Of a DNA stretch of 7,637 nucleotides, positions 1 through 4,968 are shown one piece after another (position 1 is the stretch's first letter; each line of letters opens with the position of its first letter). Location: positions 442 through 8,078 of the forward strand of contig DMQJ01000035.1 in assembly GCA_003455715.1 (NCBI GenBank), read 5' to 3'. A program made the position numbers and the translations under genes. The notes beneath the pieces are model-generated. The model was not told the DNA's origin, searched no databases, and saw only the letters and a list, made by a program, of their open reading frames with translations. The DNA comes from Acidimicrobiaceae bacterium (GTDB lineage: Bacteria; Actinomycetota; Acidimicrobiia; Acidimicrobiales; Ilumatobacteraceae).

Positions 1-1376
1 ACGGTGCCGGTCTTGTCGAGCACGATGGTGTCGACCCGTCGGGTGCTCTCCAAGATCTCGGGGCCTTTGATGAGGATGCCCAGGGTGGCACCCCGGCCGG
101 TGCCCACCAGCAGCGCCGTGGGCGTGGCCAACCCGAGTGCGCAAGGGCAGGCGATGATGAGCACGGCGACGGCCGGGCCGATCGCTTCGGTGAAGCTGCC
201 GGTGCGTGCGGTCCAGAACCCCAGGGTGGCCACGGCGAGCGTGATGACCACCGGCACGAACACGCTCGAGACTCGGTCGGCCAGCCGTTGCACGGGCGCC
301 TTGCCGCTCTGCGCGGCCTCCACCAATCGAGCCATCTGGGCCAACGCCGTGTCGGCGCCCACGCGGGTGGCGCGCACCACGAGGCGTCCGTTGGTGTTGA
401 TGGTGGCTCCGGTGACCGCGCTGCCGGGCGACACCTCCACCGGCACGCTTTCGCCGGTCACCAGGCTCATGTCGACTGCCGAGTGGCCGTCTTCCACCTC
501 GCCGTCGGTGGCGATGCGTTCGCCGGGGCGCACCACGAAGCGGTCGCCCACTCGCAGGCTGCTCGCCGGTTGCTCCACTTCGCTGCCGTCGGCCTGCAGC
601 ACGTTGGCGGTGTCGGCGCCCAACGACAGCAGCGCCCGCAGCGCGCCACCGGCGCGGCGCTTGGCCCGGGCCTCGAAGTAGCGACCCGCCAGGATGAGGG
701 CCACCGTGGTACTGGCCACCTCCAGGTAGAGATGGTGGCTGTCACCGCGCTGCGGGACGAGCGACATGGGCATCTCCATGCCGAGGTGGCCGGCCGGTGT
801 GGCCACCAACGCGTAGAGGCTCCAGCCGTAGGCGGCGGTGACGCCTACCGACACCAGGGTGTCCATGGTGGCCTCGGCCAGCTTGGCGTTCTTCCAGGCA
901 ACCGTGTGGAACGGCCACGCGCTCCACGCCGCCACGGGCGTGGCCAACACGAGGGCCACCCACTGCCATCCGCGGAACTGCAGCGCTGGCACCATCGACA
1001 ACACCAGCACCGGCACGCCCAACACGGCCGCCACCCAGAGGCGGCGGCGAAGGTCGGCCACCCGGGCGTCGCTGGCGTCGTCGGTGTCGCCGAGGCCGGT
1101 GGCCGCGGTGTGCACCTGGGCGCCGTAGCCGATCGACTCGACGGTGGCCACCAACACTTCGGTGGTGGCCGCACCCTGGGCACCGTTGCTTGTGTCGATG
1201 GTGCCAGGATCGATAGTGACGGTGGCGCGCTCGGTGGCGTAGTTGACGGTGGCGGTGACGCCCTGGAGCTTGTTGAGCTTCTTCTCGATGCGGTTGGCGC
1301 ACGCGGCGCAGGTCATGCCCGTGAGGTCGAGTTCGACATGCACGAGGCCCGGGGCATCGGTGAGTTGGGTGTTCAT
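1..1376 (-). CDS. copA: Copper-translocating P1B-type ATPase CopA (N-terminal 458 residues; C-terminus outside window)
   Basis: Integral membrane pump expected to export Cu(I) from the cytoplasm using ATP. Visible in order: an N-terminal heavy-metal-associated domain with GMTCAAC (residues 20-26, Cu ligands C23 and C26); membrane segments near 113-132, 138-156, 172-191 and 219-234; an actuator domain with TGES at 307-310; a further membrane helix; the transmembrane Cu-site motif CPC at 410-412 followed by ALGLATPTAL; and the phosphorylation motif DKTGT at 454-458, where the window ends. The CPC motif plus the CxxC domain favours Cu(I) over Zn/Cd pumps. The rest of the P domain, the N domain and the last two helices lie beyond base 1. 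The ATG overlaps the stop of the upstream gene (shared ATGA, 1373-1376), and a GAGGAG Shine-Dalgarno site lies five bases upstream. This is the last visible gene of the csoR operon. The family call is certain; Cu rather than Ag specificity is inferred. Confidence 0.96.
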   Translation of the reverse strand, partial: MNTQLTDAPGLVHVELDLTGMTCAACANRIEKKLNKLQGVTATVNYATERATVTIDPGTIDTSNGAQGAATTEVLVATVESIGYGAQVHTAATGLGDTDDASDARVADLRRRLWVAAVLGVPVLVLSMVPALQFRGWQWVALVLATPVAAWSAWPFHTVAWKNAKLAEATMDTLVSVGVTAAYGWSLYALVATPAGHLGMEMPMSLVPQRGDSHHLYLEVASTTVALILAGRYFEARAKRRAGGALRALLSLGADTANVLQADGSEVEQPASSLRVGDRFVVRPGERIATDGEVEDGHSAVDMSLVTGESVPVEVSPGSAVTGATINTNGRLVVRATRVGADTALAQMARLVEAAQSGKAPVQRLADRVSSVFVPVVITLAVATLGFWTARTGSFTEAIGPAVAVLIIACPCALGLATPTALLVGTGRGATLGILIKGPEILESTRRVDTIVLDKTGT

Positions 1377-2209
1377 GCGGTCTCCTCAGCGGGCACGGCA
1401 GGCACGGTGAAGCCGACGCTCACCACCTCGCCCCGGTAGGCGAACTGGAGGAACAGGCGATAGGTGCCAGCGGGCGGCAGGTTGCCCTGGAACATGAACA
1501 TGCCGGGCACCTCGCCCATCGGGTGCAGGTGCAGGTACGCGAGGTCGGACACCCGGAACACCACGAGGTGGGCGTCAGCCCCCAGGTAGGGCTCCAGGCC
1601 GTCAGGTGCGGCGCCGGTGCTGTCGGTGACCCAGAAGTTGAGGCCGTCGCGGCGAACCACCAGGTCGCCCGCCGGTGTGGCCACCTGCACCTCGTCGGCT
1701 GCTGGCGGCAGGGGCGCCTGCGTGGGCACGGTGTCGGTGCCCACGAACGTGCTGACGATCACCGGGTCGACCCGGCCCTTCGGTGTGGTCTCCACCACCA
1801 TGTGCCAGCGGCCCTCACCGGGGATGGGCACGGCGAACGATCCCTCCGTGTCGAACGCGGGGTGCAGGTGTTGAAACCCGCTCAGGTCGGGGCGCAGCAC
1901 CATCACGTGCCCGTCGGCCTCGTGCACCTCGGTGAACTCGGTGACACGCTGGCTGCTGGGGTCGGTGAGGTGGAACGTCACCTGGTCGGCGGTGATGGCA
2001 TCGGTGACCAACTCGTAGCCGTCCATCGACGGGGTGGGCACCCGCAGCGTGGAGATGGCGCCGTCGCTGTCGTGGCTGTGCCCGTGCCCGTCGTCGGTGT
2101 TACCCGTGTGTGAATGTCCGGGCAGTTTCTCGCCCACCGCGTACGCGGTGCCGAACGCGCCGACGAGCACCAGCGCGAAGGCTCCGAGACGGGTGGCGAC
2201 GGGCGACAT
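1373..2209 (-). CDS. Secreted or membrane-anchored His-rich protein with duplicated HLHP motif, copper operon
   Basis: A 278-aa protein of uncertain function. Residues 1-25 look like an uncleaved signal anchor or signal peptide (hydrophobic 8-24, few charges), so the rest is probably extracytoplasmic. Residues 31-48 are a His/Asp/Gly-rich linker with His at 32, 34, 42, 44 and 46, a likely metal-binding tail. Two related beta-rich units follow, each with a 17-residue block beginning with His and ending HLHP: 101-117 and 214-230. The blocks align without gaps as H-[VL]-x-V-[LF]-R then x(7)-HLHP, which suggests internal duplication. Met residues occur after the second block (236-240). The gene starts four bases after the copZ stop and overlaps the copA start, so it belongs to the copper operon; copper binding or delivery outside the membrane is inferred. 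Similar uncharacterised proteins occur near actinobacterial copper genes. No Cys-based cupredoxin site is visible. Confidence 0.88.
   Translation of the reverse strand: MSPVATRLGAFALVLVGAFGTAYAVGEKLPGHSHTGNTDDGHGHSHDSDGAISTLRVPTPSMDGYELVTDAITADQVTFHLTDPSSQRVTEFTEVHEADGHVMVLRPDLSGFQHLHPAFDTEGSFAVPIPGEGRWHMVVETTPKGRVDPVIVSTFVGTDTVPTQAPLPPAADEVQVATPAGDLVVRRDGLNFWVTDSTGAAPDGLEPYLGADAHLVVFRVSDLAYLHLHPMGEVPGMFMFQGNLPPAGTYRLFLQFAYRGEVVSVGFTVPAVPAEETA
1382..1387 (-). promoter_or_regulatory. Ribosome binding site of copA
   Basis: On the minus strand GAGGAG is followed by five bases and the copA ATG at 1376. It lies inside the last codons of the upstream gene, whose TGA overlaps the ATG. This supports translational coupling and fixes the copA start. 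Confidence 0.7.
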
Positions 2210-2213
2210 GGGT

Positions 2214-2417
2214 TCAGCCCGCGACCTCGAAGCCGGCCTCGTCGATGGCGGCCACCACGGCTGCCTGATCGACGCCGTCGCCGGTGACAGTGACCAGCTT
2301 GGTGGCGAGGTCGACGGCGACGTCGCTGACGCCGGCCACCTTGCTCACTTCGCCCTTGACGGCCGCTTCGCAGTGGCCGCAGGTCATGCCGGGGACGGTG
2401 AGGGTGAGTGTGCTCAT
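2214..2417 (-). CDS. copZ: Copper chaperone CopZ (heavy-metal-associated domain protein)
   Basis: A 67-aa protein made of a single heavy-metal-associated (Atx1-like) domain, the usual CopZ length. It carries GMTCGHC at residues 10-16, where C13 and C16 coordinate Cu(I). It then shows the expected alternating pattern of the beta-alpha-beta-beta-alpha-beta fold, ending with the IDEAGFEV segment typical of the last strand. It should bind Cu(I) in the cytoplasm and pass it to the CxxC domain of CopA, and possibly to CsoR. The ATG at 2417 has a strong AGGAG site six bases upstream. The gene lies 33 bp after csoR and 4 bp before the His-rich protein gene. The family is certain; the alternative, a mercury-binding MerP-like role, is unlikely beside csoR and a CPC ATPase. 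Confidence 0.95.
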   Translation of the reverse strand: MSTLTLTVPGMTCGHCEAAVKGEVSKVAGVSDVAVDLATKLVTVTGDGVDQAAVVAAIDEAGFEVAG

Positions 2418-2423
2418 GTGATG

Positions 2424-2430
2424 CTCCTGG
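2424..2430 (-). promoter_or_regulatory. Ribosome binding site of copZ
   Basis: On the minus strand CCAGGAG is followed by six bases and the copZ ATG. It lies in the 33-bp gap after the csoR stop, so copZ is translated from its own site on the shared transcript. Confidence 0.7.
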
Positions 2431-2450
2431 GTGGTGATGTGGCGAGTGGG

Positions 2451-2738
2451 TTAGGTGCGCAGCAGGCGTTCGACGGCGCGGGTGGCTTCGCTGACGAGTT
2501 CGTCGGTGCGTTCGCCGTCGGCAGCGGCGCCGGCGACGCAGTGCTGGAGGTGTTCTTCGAGCAGGTGCAGGCCGACGCTCTGCAGCGCCTTGGTGGTGGC
2601 GGCGAGTTGGGTGAGCACGTCGATGCAGTAGGTCTCTTCGTCGACCATGCGCTGCAACCCGCGCACCTGCCCCTCGATGCGCTTCAGCCTGGCCAACACC
2701 TTGGCCTTGTCGTCGTGGTACCCGGGCGTCCCGTGCAT
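2451..2738 (-). CDS. csoR: Copper-sensing transcriptional repressor CsoR
   Basis: A 95-aa all-helical repressor of the CsoR/RcnR (DUF156) family. It should bind operator DNA in the apo form and leave it when Cu(I) binds. The Cu(I) ligand set is present: C38, H63 and C67, with spacings of 25 and 4 that match Cys36, His61 and Cys65 of Mycobacterium tuberculosis CsoR. The N-terminal helix shows the conserved LARLKRIEGQVRGLQRM block (15-31), important for DNA binding. The ATG at 2738 was chosen because it gives the normal family start a few residues before that block and because a longer reading frame to 2819 would translate through the operator and promoter. No Shine-Dalgarno is seen; a -10 hexamer ends six bases before the ATG, so the mRNA may be leaderless. 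It is the first gene of the copper operon and is probably autoregulated. Confidence 0.95.
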   Translation of the reverse strand: MHGTPGYHDDKAKVLARLKRIEGQVRGLQRMVDEETYCIDVLTQLAATTKALQSVGLHLLEEHLQHCVAGAAADGERTDELVSEATRAVERLLRT

Positions 2739-2744
2739 GACCGC

Positions 2745-2774
2745 ACTGTACCCCCCGGGGGTATCCCACCACAA
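2745..2774 (-). promoter_or_regulatory. Promoter of the csoR-copZ-copA operon
   Basis: On the minus strand, TTGTGG (2774-2769) and TACAGT (2750-2745) resemble sigma-70-type -35 and -10 elements, separated by 18 bp. The -10 ends six bases before the csoR ATG, which would put the transcript start at or next to the A of the ATG and explain the missing Shine-Dalgarno. The spacer is largely the CsoR palindrome. The arrangement is inferred from sequence only. Confidence 0.6.
2749..2763. promoter_or_regulatory. Putative CsoR operator
   Basis: TACCCCCCGGGGGTA is a perfect palindrome of two 7-bp arms (TACCCCC and GGGGGTA) around one central C. A C-tract and G-tract flanked by TA is the known form of operators bound by CsoR-family repressors. 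It lies between the -35 and -10 elements, overlapping the first two bases of the -10, so bound CsoR would block RNA polymerase. It begins 11 bases upstream of the csoR start. Confidence 0.85.
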
Positions 2775-2793
2775 CCCGCTCCCCCGACCCGAG

Positions 2794-2877
2794 TGGTTTC
2801 TGGGGCTGATCCTTCTCACGCCCCCTTCGGGGGCTGAGAATTCACCGATTCCGATCGAATTCGCGCGCCAGAAACCA
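2794..2877. repeat. Outer 10-bp inverted repeat enclosing the hairpin
   Basis: TGGTTTCTGG (2794-2803) and CCAGAAACCA (2868-2877) are perfect reverse complements 64 bp apart, and the 12-bp hairpin at 2813-2840 sits between them. The stretch between is locally richer in A and T than the flanking genes and contains GAATTC twice. It may be an extended RNA structure or a small interspersed repeat; function unknown. Confidence 0.55.
2813..2840. repeat. Strong hairpin in the csoR/crotonase intergenic region
   Basis: TTCTCA, one unpaired C, GCCCCC, loop TTC, GGGGGC, TGAGAA: a 12-bp stem with a single bulge at 2819 and a three-base loop. It lies 40-110 bp downstream of the crotonase stop and upstream of the csoR promoter, so it could end or attenuate minus-strand transcription from the crotonase gene. 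No T-tract follows on either strand, so a classical intrinsic terminator is not shown. Confidence 0.6.
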
Positions 2878-2911
2878 GCGCTCGCGGACGCCGTCGGGGC
2901 TGGCGCCGCCG

Positions 2912-2938
2912 CGTCAGGGGCGTCCGGGGCGTCAGGGG
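2912..2938. repeat. Three tandem 9-bp repeats across the crotonase stop codon
   Basis: CGTCAGGGG, CGTCCGGGG and CGTCAGGGG follow one another without gaps. The crotonase stop (TCA at 2932-2934 on the plus strand, read as TGA) lies in the third unit. The first unit would supply another in-frame TGA. Likely slippage product with no clear function. Confidence 0.6.
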
Positions 2939-3708
2939 CGCTCGGTGAAGATGGGGCGCCGCTTGCCGAGGAACGCGGCGATGCCCTCCTGGGCGTCGGC
3001 GGTGAGGGCGGCGTTGGCCATCACCTCCATCGCGTACGCATACGCGGCCGACTGATCCATCCCCACCTGGGCGTAGAAGGCCCGCTTGCCGAGGGCCTTG
3101 CTGGCCACACTGCCGCGGGTGGCTCGCGCCAACAGGTCGGCGGTGACAGCCTCTAACTCGTCGTCGGGAACCGCCTTGTTGATGAGGCCCCACTCCACCG
3201 CGGTGGCGGCGTCGATGGTGTCGCCGGTGAGGGCCATCTCCAGCGCCCGCTTGCGCCCCACGTTGCGGGCCACGGCCACCAGCGGCGTGTGGCAGAACAG
3301 CCCGCCCTTGCCGCCGGGCAACGCGAAGCCGGCGCTGTCGGCGGCGACAGCCAGGTCGCAGGTGGCCACCAACTGGCAGCCAGCCGCGGTGGCCAGCGCG
3401 TGCACCCGGGCAATGACCACCTGTGGGATCGACTGCACGGTGTCCATCATCTCGGTACACACCTCGAACAGGCGGCGGGCGTCGTGGAGGCTGGCGCCCG
3501 CCATGTCGCCGAAGTTGTGCCCAGCGGAGAACACCGGCCCGTTGGCCGCAATGATGACGCCGGTGGCCTCGCCCTCGCCGGCCTCGCGCAGGGCTGCGGT
3601 GAGTTCCTGCATCACGTCGAGGGCCAGCGCGTTGCGCTTCTCGGGCCGGTTGAGGGTGATGGTGGAAACGGGGCCGTCGTGCTCGACGAGGAGGTGCTGG
3701 TAGCTCAC
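2932..3708 (-). CDS. Crotonase-fold protein, ECHDC3-like (enoyl-CoA hydratase/isomerase family without catalytic glutamates)
   Basis: A 258-aa protein of normal crotonase length. The N-terminal strands (DGPVSTITLNRPEKRNAL, 11-28) and the oxyanion-hole segment SAGHNFGDM (61-69) identify the superfamily and CoA-thioester binding. The second signature reads HALATAAGCQLVATCDLAVA (103-122): where hydratases have the first catalytic Glu, this protein has Gln112. The second catalytic Glu, normally after FxxPE, is replaced in FALPGGKGG (128-136). This pattern, with the following GLFCHTP, is that of the ECHDC3-like branch, so hydratase activity is doubtful and the real reaction is unknown. The GTG at 3708 is chosen because the frame further upstream runs through a tRNA gene. 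There is no Shine-Dalgarno; a hexamer GAGACT ends six bases before the GTG. The gene starts 29 bp after tRNA-Lys on the same strand and may be co-transcribed with it. Confidence 0.9.
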   Translation of the reverse strand: MSYQHLLVEHDGPVSTITLNRPEKRNALALDVMQELTAALREAGEGEATGVIIAANGPVFSAGHNFGDMAGASLHDARRLFEVCTEMMDTVQSIPQVVIARVHALATAAGCQLVATCDLAVAADSAGFALPGGKGGLFCHTPLVAVARNVGRKRALEMALTGDTIDAATAVEWGLINKAVPDDELEAVTADLLARATRGSVASKALGKRAFYAQVGMDQSAAYAYAMEVMANAALTADAQEGIAAFLGKRRPIFTERP

Positions 3709-3737
3709 GCCAGAAGTCTCGCGCGCGGCACCGCCGG

Positions 3738-3812
3738 TGGTGCCCCCCCAGGGTCTCGAACCCTGAACCAACGGATTAAAAGTCCGCTGCTCTGCCATTG
3801 AGCTAGAGGGGC
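3738..3812 (-). tRNA. tRNA-Lys (anticodon UUU)
   Basis: The minus strand folds as a complete cloverleaf: acceptor GCCCCTC with GGGGGGC (one G-U pair), D arm GCTC/GAGC, anticodon stem GCGGA/TCCGT with loop CTTTTAA (anticodon TTT), T stem CAGGG/CCCTG with loop TTCGAGA, discriminator A at 3741 and an encoded CCA at 3740-3738. T54, T55 and C56 are present in the T loop. A -10-like TACGCT lies at 3834-3829, giving a leader of roughly ten bases. The gene sits between a divergent small membrane-protein gene and the crotonase gene. Confidence 0.96.
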
Positions 3813-3828
3813 GAATGCCAGGCGTGTG

Positions 3829-3834
3829 AGCGTA
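3829..3834 (-). promoter_or_regulatory. Possible -10 element of tRNA-Lys
   Basis: TACGCT on the minus strand fits TAnnnT and lies 16 bases before the tRNA 5' end. No convincing -35 is visible at 16-18 bp, so this is tentative. Confidence 0.35.
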
Positions 3835-3855
3835 CCGGCCTGACAGACTGGCGGA

Positions 3856-4179
3856 ATGGCGGACGACGAACTCGACCTCGACGGCGATGGCGTACCCGAC
3901 GTGCGCGTGCCCGGACTGCCAGGCCGCATCGCGGCCGACAGCAACTCCGAGGGAGGCGAACCGATCAGCTCCGTCGGCGCGCAGGTCGACGCGGTGATGC
4001 CACCGACGACCAATCACCTGTCGCCGATGGGCCAGATCGAGCACCTCGGTCATGCGTTGCGATCCGAGACCGCACGTCGAGGCTGGCGTGGCCGGGTCAT
4101 ACGCAGCAGCGTGTTGCTGTTCATGGCGCTCATGGCGGGCCTCCTCATCGTGGGTGCCGTCTCCGCGCTCACTCGCTGA
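3856..4179 (+). CDS. Small tail-anchored membrane protein with Asp/Gly-rich N-terminus
   Basis: An unrecognised 107-aa protein. Residues 5-20 contain DLDGDGVPD, an alternating Asp/Gly pattern like the calcium loops of thrombospondin type 3 or dockerin repeats, but there is only one copy. The middle is polar, with an amphipathic stretch near 58-75, followed by a basic patch RRGWRGRVIR (74-83) and one hydrophobic segment 84-104 ending just before the C-terminus. Positive-inside logic puts the N-terminal 80 residues in the cytoplasm, as in a tail-anchored protein. That makes calcium binding less likely, since calcium loops usually work outside the cell. There is no good Shine-Dalgarno; CAGACT ends six bases before the ATG. 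Codon use is GC3-rich like the neighbours, and the TM segment with a basic flank supports a real gene. It is divergent from tRNA-Lys. Confidence 0.72.
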   Translation: MADDELDLDGDGVPDVRVPGLPGRIAADSNSEGGEPISSVGAQVDAVMPPTTNHLSPMGQIEHLGHALRSETARRGWRGRVIRSSVLLFMALMAGLLIVGAVSALTR

Positions 4180-4197
4180 CGCCATTCACAACCTGGC

Positions 4198-4203
4198 TAC
4201 GGT
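4198..4203 (+). promoter_or_regulatory. -10 element of a probable leaderless promoter
   Basis: TACGGT fits TAnnnT and ends exactly six bases before the ATG at 4210, with no Shine-Dalgarno between. CTGACG (4176-4181) could serve as the -35 at 16-bp spacing. The same geometry is seen at csoR. Confidence 0.5.
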
Positions 4204-4209
4204 GCGCAC

Positions 4210-4590
4210 ATGGATCTGTCACCCGAGCACGACCAACTGATCGACCGCCTCATCACTGCCATCCAGGCGGCCGACACCGAGGGCGTACGCGCCATCTACG
4301 CACCTGATGCGCGCATCTGGCACAACTTCGACGAGCGCGAGCAGACCGTCGACGAAAACCTGGCCACCCTGCTCGACCTGCATCGGCGTGCCACCGGCAT
4401 CACCTACACCGAGATTCAACGCTACGACGCCCCTGGCGGATGCATCGAGCAGCACGTGCTGGTGGGTCAGGCCAAGGGTGGCCCGCTGCGCATCCCGGCG
4501 ATGATCCGCTTCTGGATCACCGACGGCCGCATCACCCGCCTGGAGGAGTACCTCGACACCCGCCAGGCGCTGGTGATGTACACCGGCTGA
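4210..4590 (+). CDS. SnoaL/NTF2-like domain protein (ketosteroid-isomerase fold)
   Basis: A 126-aa single-domain protein of the usual length for the SnoaL-like/NTF2-like superfamily. The N-terminal helices (8-31) lead into YAPDARIWHNFD (30-41), the helix-to-strand turn commonly seen where this fold places its substrate cavity. The last strands hold RIPAMIRFWITDGRITRLEEYLD (94-116), the long paired beta strands of the cone-shaped fold. Members include polyketide cyclases, steroid isomerases, epoxide hydrolases and many unassigned proteins, so the substrate cannot be deduced. Asp33, His38, Asp41 and Glu112/113 are candidate cavity residues. The start is supported by the -10 hexamer six bases upstream. 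The gene lies 17 bp before the MhuD-like gene, and the two may share a transcript. Confidence 0.85.
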   Translation: MDLSPEHDQLIDRLITAIQAADTEGVRAIYAPDARIWHNFDEREQTVDENLATLLDLHRRATGITYTEIQRYDAPGGCIEQHVLVGQAKGGPLRIPAMIRFWITDGRITRLEEYLDTRQALVMYTG

Positions 4591-4595
4591 TCCGG

Positions 4596-4601
4596 CATCC
4601 T
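4596..4601 (+). promoter_or_regulatory. Weak -10-like hexamer before the MhuD-like gene
   Basis: CATCCT keeps the A and final T of TAnnnT and ends six bases before the ATG at 4608. The 17-bp gap has no Shine-Dalgarno. No -35 is recognisable, so this rests mainly on the spacing shared with the other leaderless candidates. Confidence 0.3.
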
Positions 4602-4607
4602 GAACGC

Positions 4608-4925
4608 ATGACCGTCATCAAGATCAACGCGCTCACCGTTCCTGCCGAGATGGGGCCCGAAGTGGCCCGTCGCTTCGCCGCCCGTGTCGGCGCGGTCGAC
4701 GGCCAGGACGGGTTCGAAGGCTTCGAACTGCTGCAGCCTGCCGACGCCCGCACCACGTGGCTCGTGGTCACCCGTTGGCGCGACGAGGCAGCGTTCGAAG
4801 CGTGGAAGGCGTCGCCGGCGTTCGCGCACGGCCATCGCGCCGAGGGTGGCGGTGGCCCGGCCCCAATGCCCATCCAGGCCGAACTGTGGAGCTACACCGT
4901 GGCGGTGGCCAGCCCCGGCGCCTGA
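4608..4925 (+). CDS. MhuD-like haem-degrading monooxygenase (antibiotic biosynthesis monooxygenase fold)
   Basis: A 105-aa protein of the ABM/IsdG fold, the same length as mycobacterial MhuD and very close to it from memory: it opens KINALTVP (5-12) and continues with RRFAARVGAV, GFEGFELL, VVTRW and FEAW. Residues important for haem in MhuD are present: N7, F23, R26 and W66. The proximal His region AFAHGHRA (71-78) is two residues shorter than in MhuD, leaving H74 or H76 as the candidate haem ligand. MhuD cleaves haem to release iron and mycobilins, so iron recovery or haem turnover in the cytoplasm is inferred. No haem transporter gene is adjacent. The ATG at 4608 was chosen over a longer upstream frame because it gives the exact family N-terminus. 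No Shine-Dalgarno is visible. The C-terminus is Gly/Ala/Pro-rich and ends just before a 12-bp tandem duplication. Confidence 0.85.
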   Translation: MTVIKINALTVPAEMGPEVARRFAARVGAVDGQDGFEGFELLQPADARTTWLVVTRWRDEAAFEAWKASPAFAHGHRAEGGGGPAPMPIQAELWSYTVAVASPGA

Positions 4926-4940
4926 AGCGGCGCCTGAACC
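4917..4940 (+). repeat. Imperfect 12-bp tandem duplication at a stop codon
   Basis: GGCGCCTGAAGC is followed directly by GGCGCCTGAACC. The first copy contains the stop of the MhuD-like gene (4923-4925); the second supplies another in-frame TGA at 4935-4937. Confidence 0.6.
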
Positions 4941-4968
4941 ATCGGCCCAACTGCCTGGTGTTTGACCG

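Noticed and set aside
288..1439. Long plus-strand open frame opposite copA
   Set aside because: It is antisense to a P-type ATPase with all motifs, is rich in Gly, His and Arg as GC-rich shadow frames are, and resembles no family.
1523..2113. Plus-strand open frame opposite the HLHP protein
   Set aside because: Shadow frame of a GC-rich gene; no recognisable domain or start site.
2739..2819. N-terminal extension of csoR by 27 codons to an ATG at 2819
   Set aside because: It would translate through the promoter and the CsoR palindrome, and homologues begin near the chosen ATG at 2738.
3709..4185. Long upstream extension of the crotonase reading frame
   Set aside because: The frame crosses the tRNA-Lys gene and the antisense of a membrane-protein gene. 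The conserved fold begins right after the GTG at 3708.
4440..4607. Extension of the MhuD-like gene upstream of 4608
   Set aside because: It overlaps the NTF2-like gene out of frame, and the protein matches the MhuD N-terminus exactly at the ATG at 4608.
4917..4940. 12-bp tandem duplication as a regulatory repeat
   Set aside because: Only two imperfect copies at a gene end, best explained by slippage; the second stop codon is a by-product.
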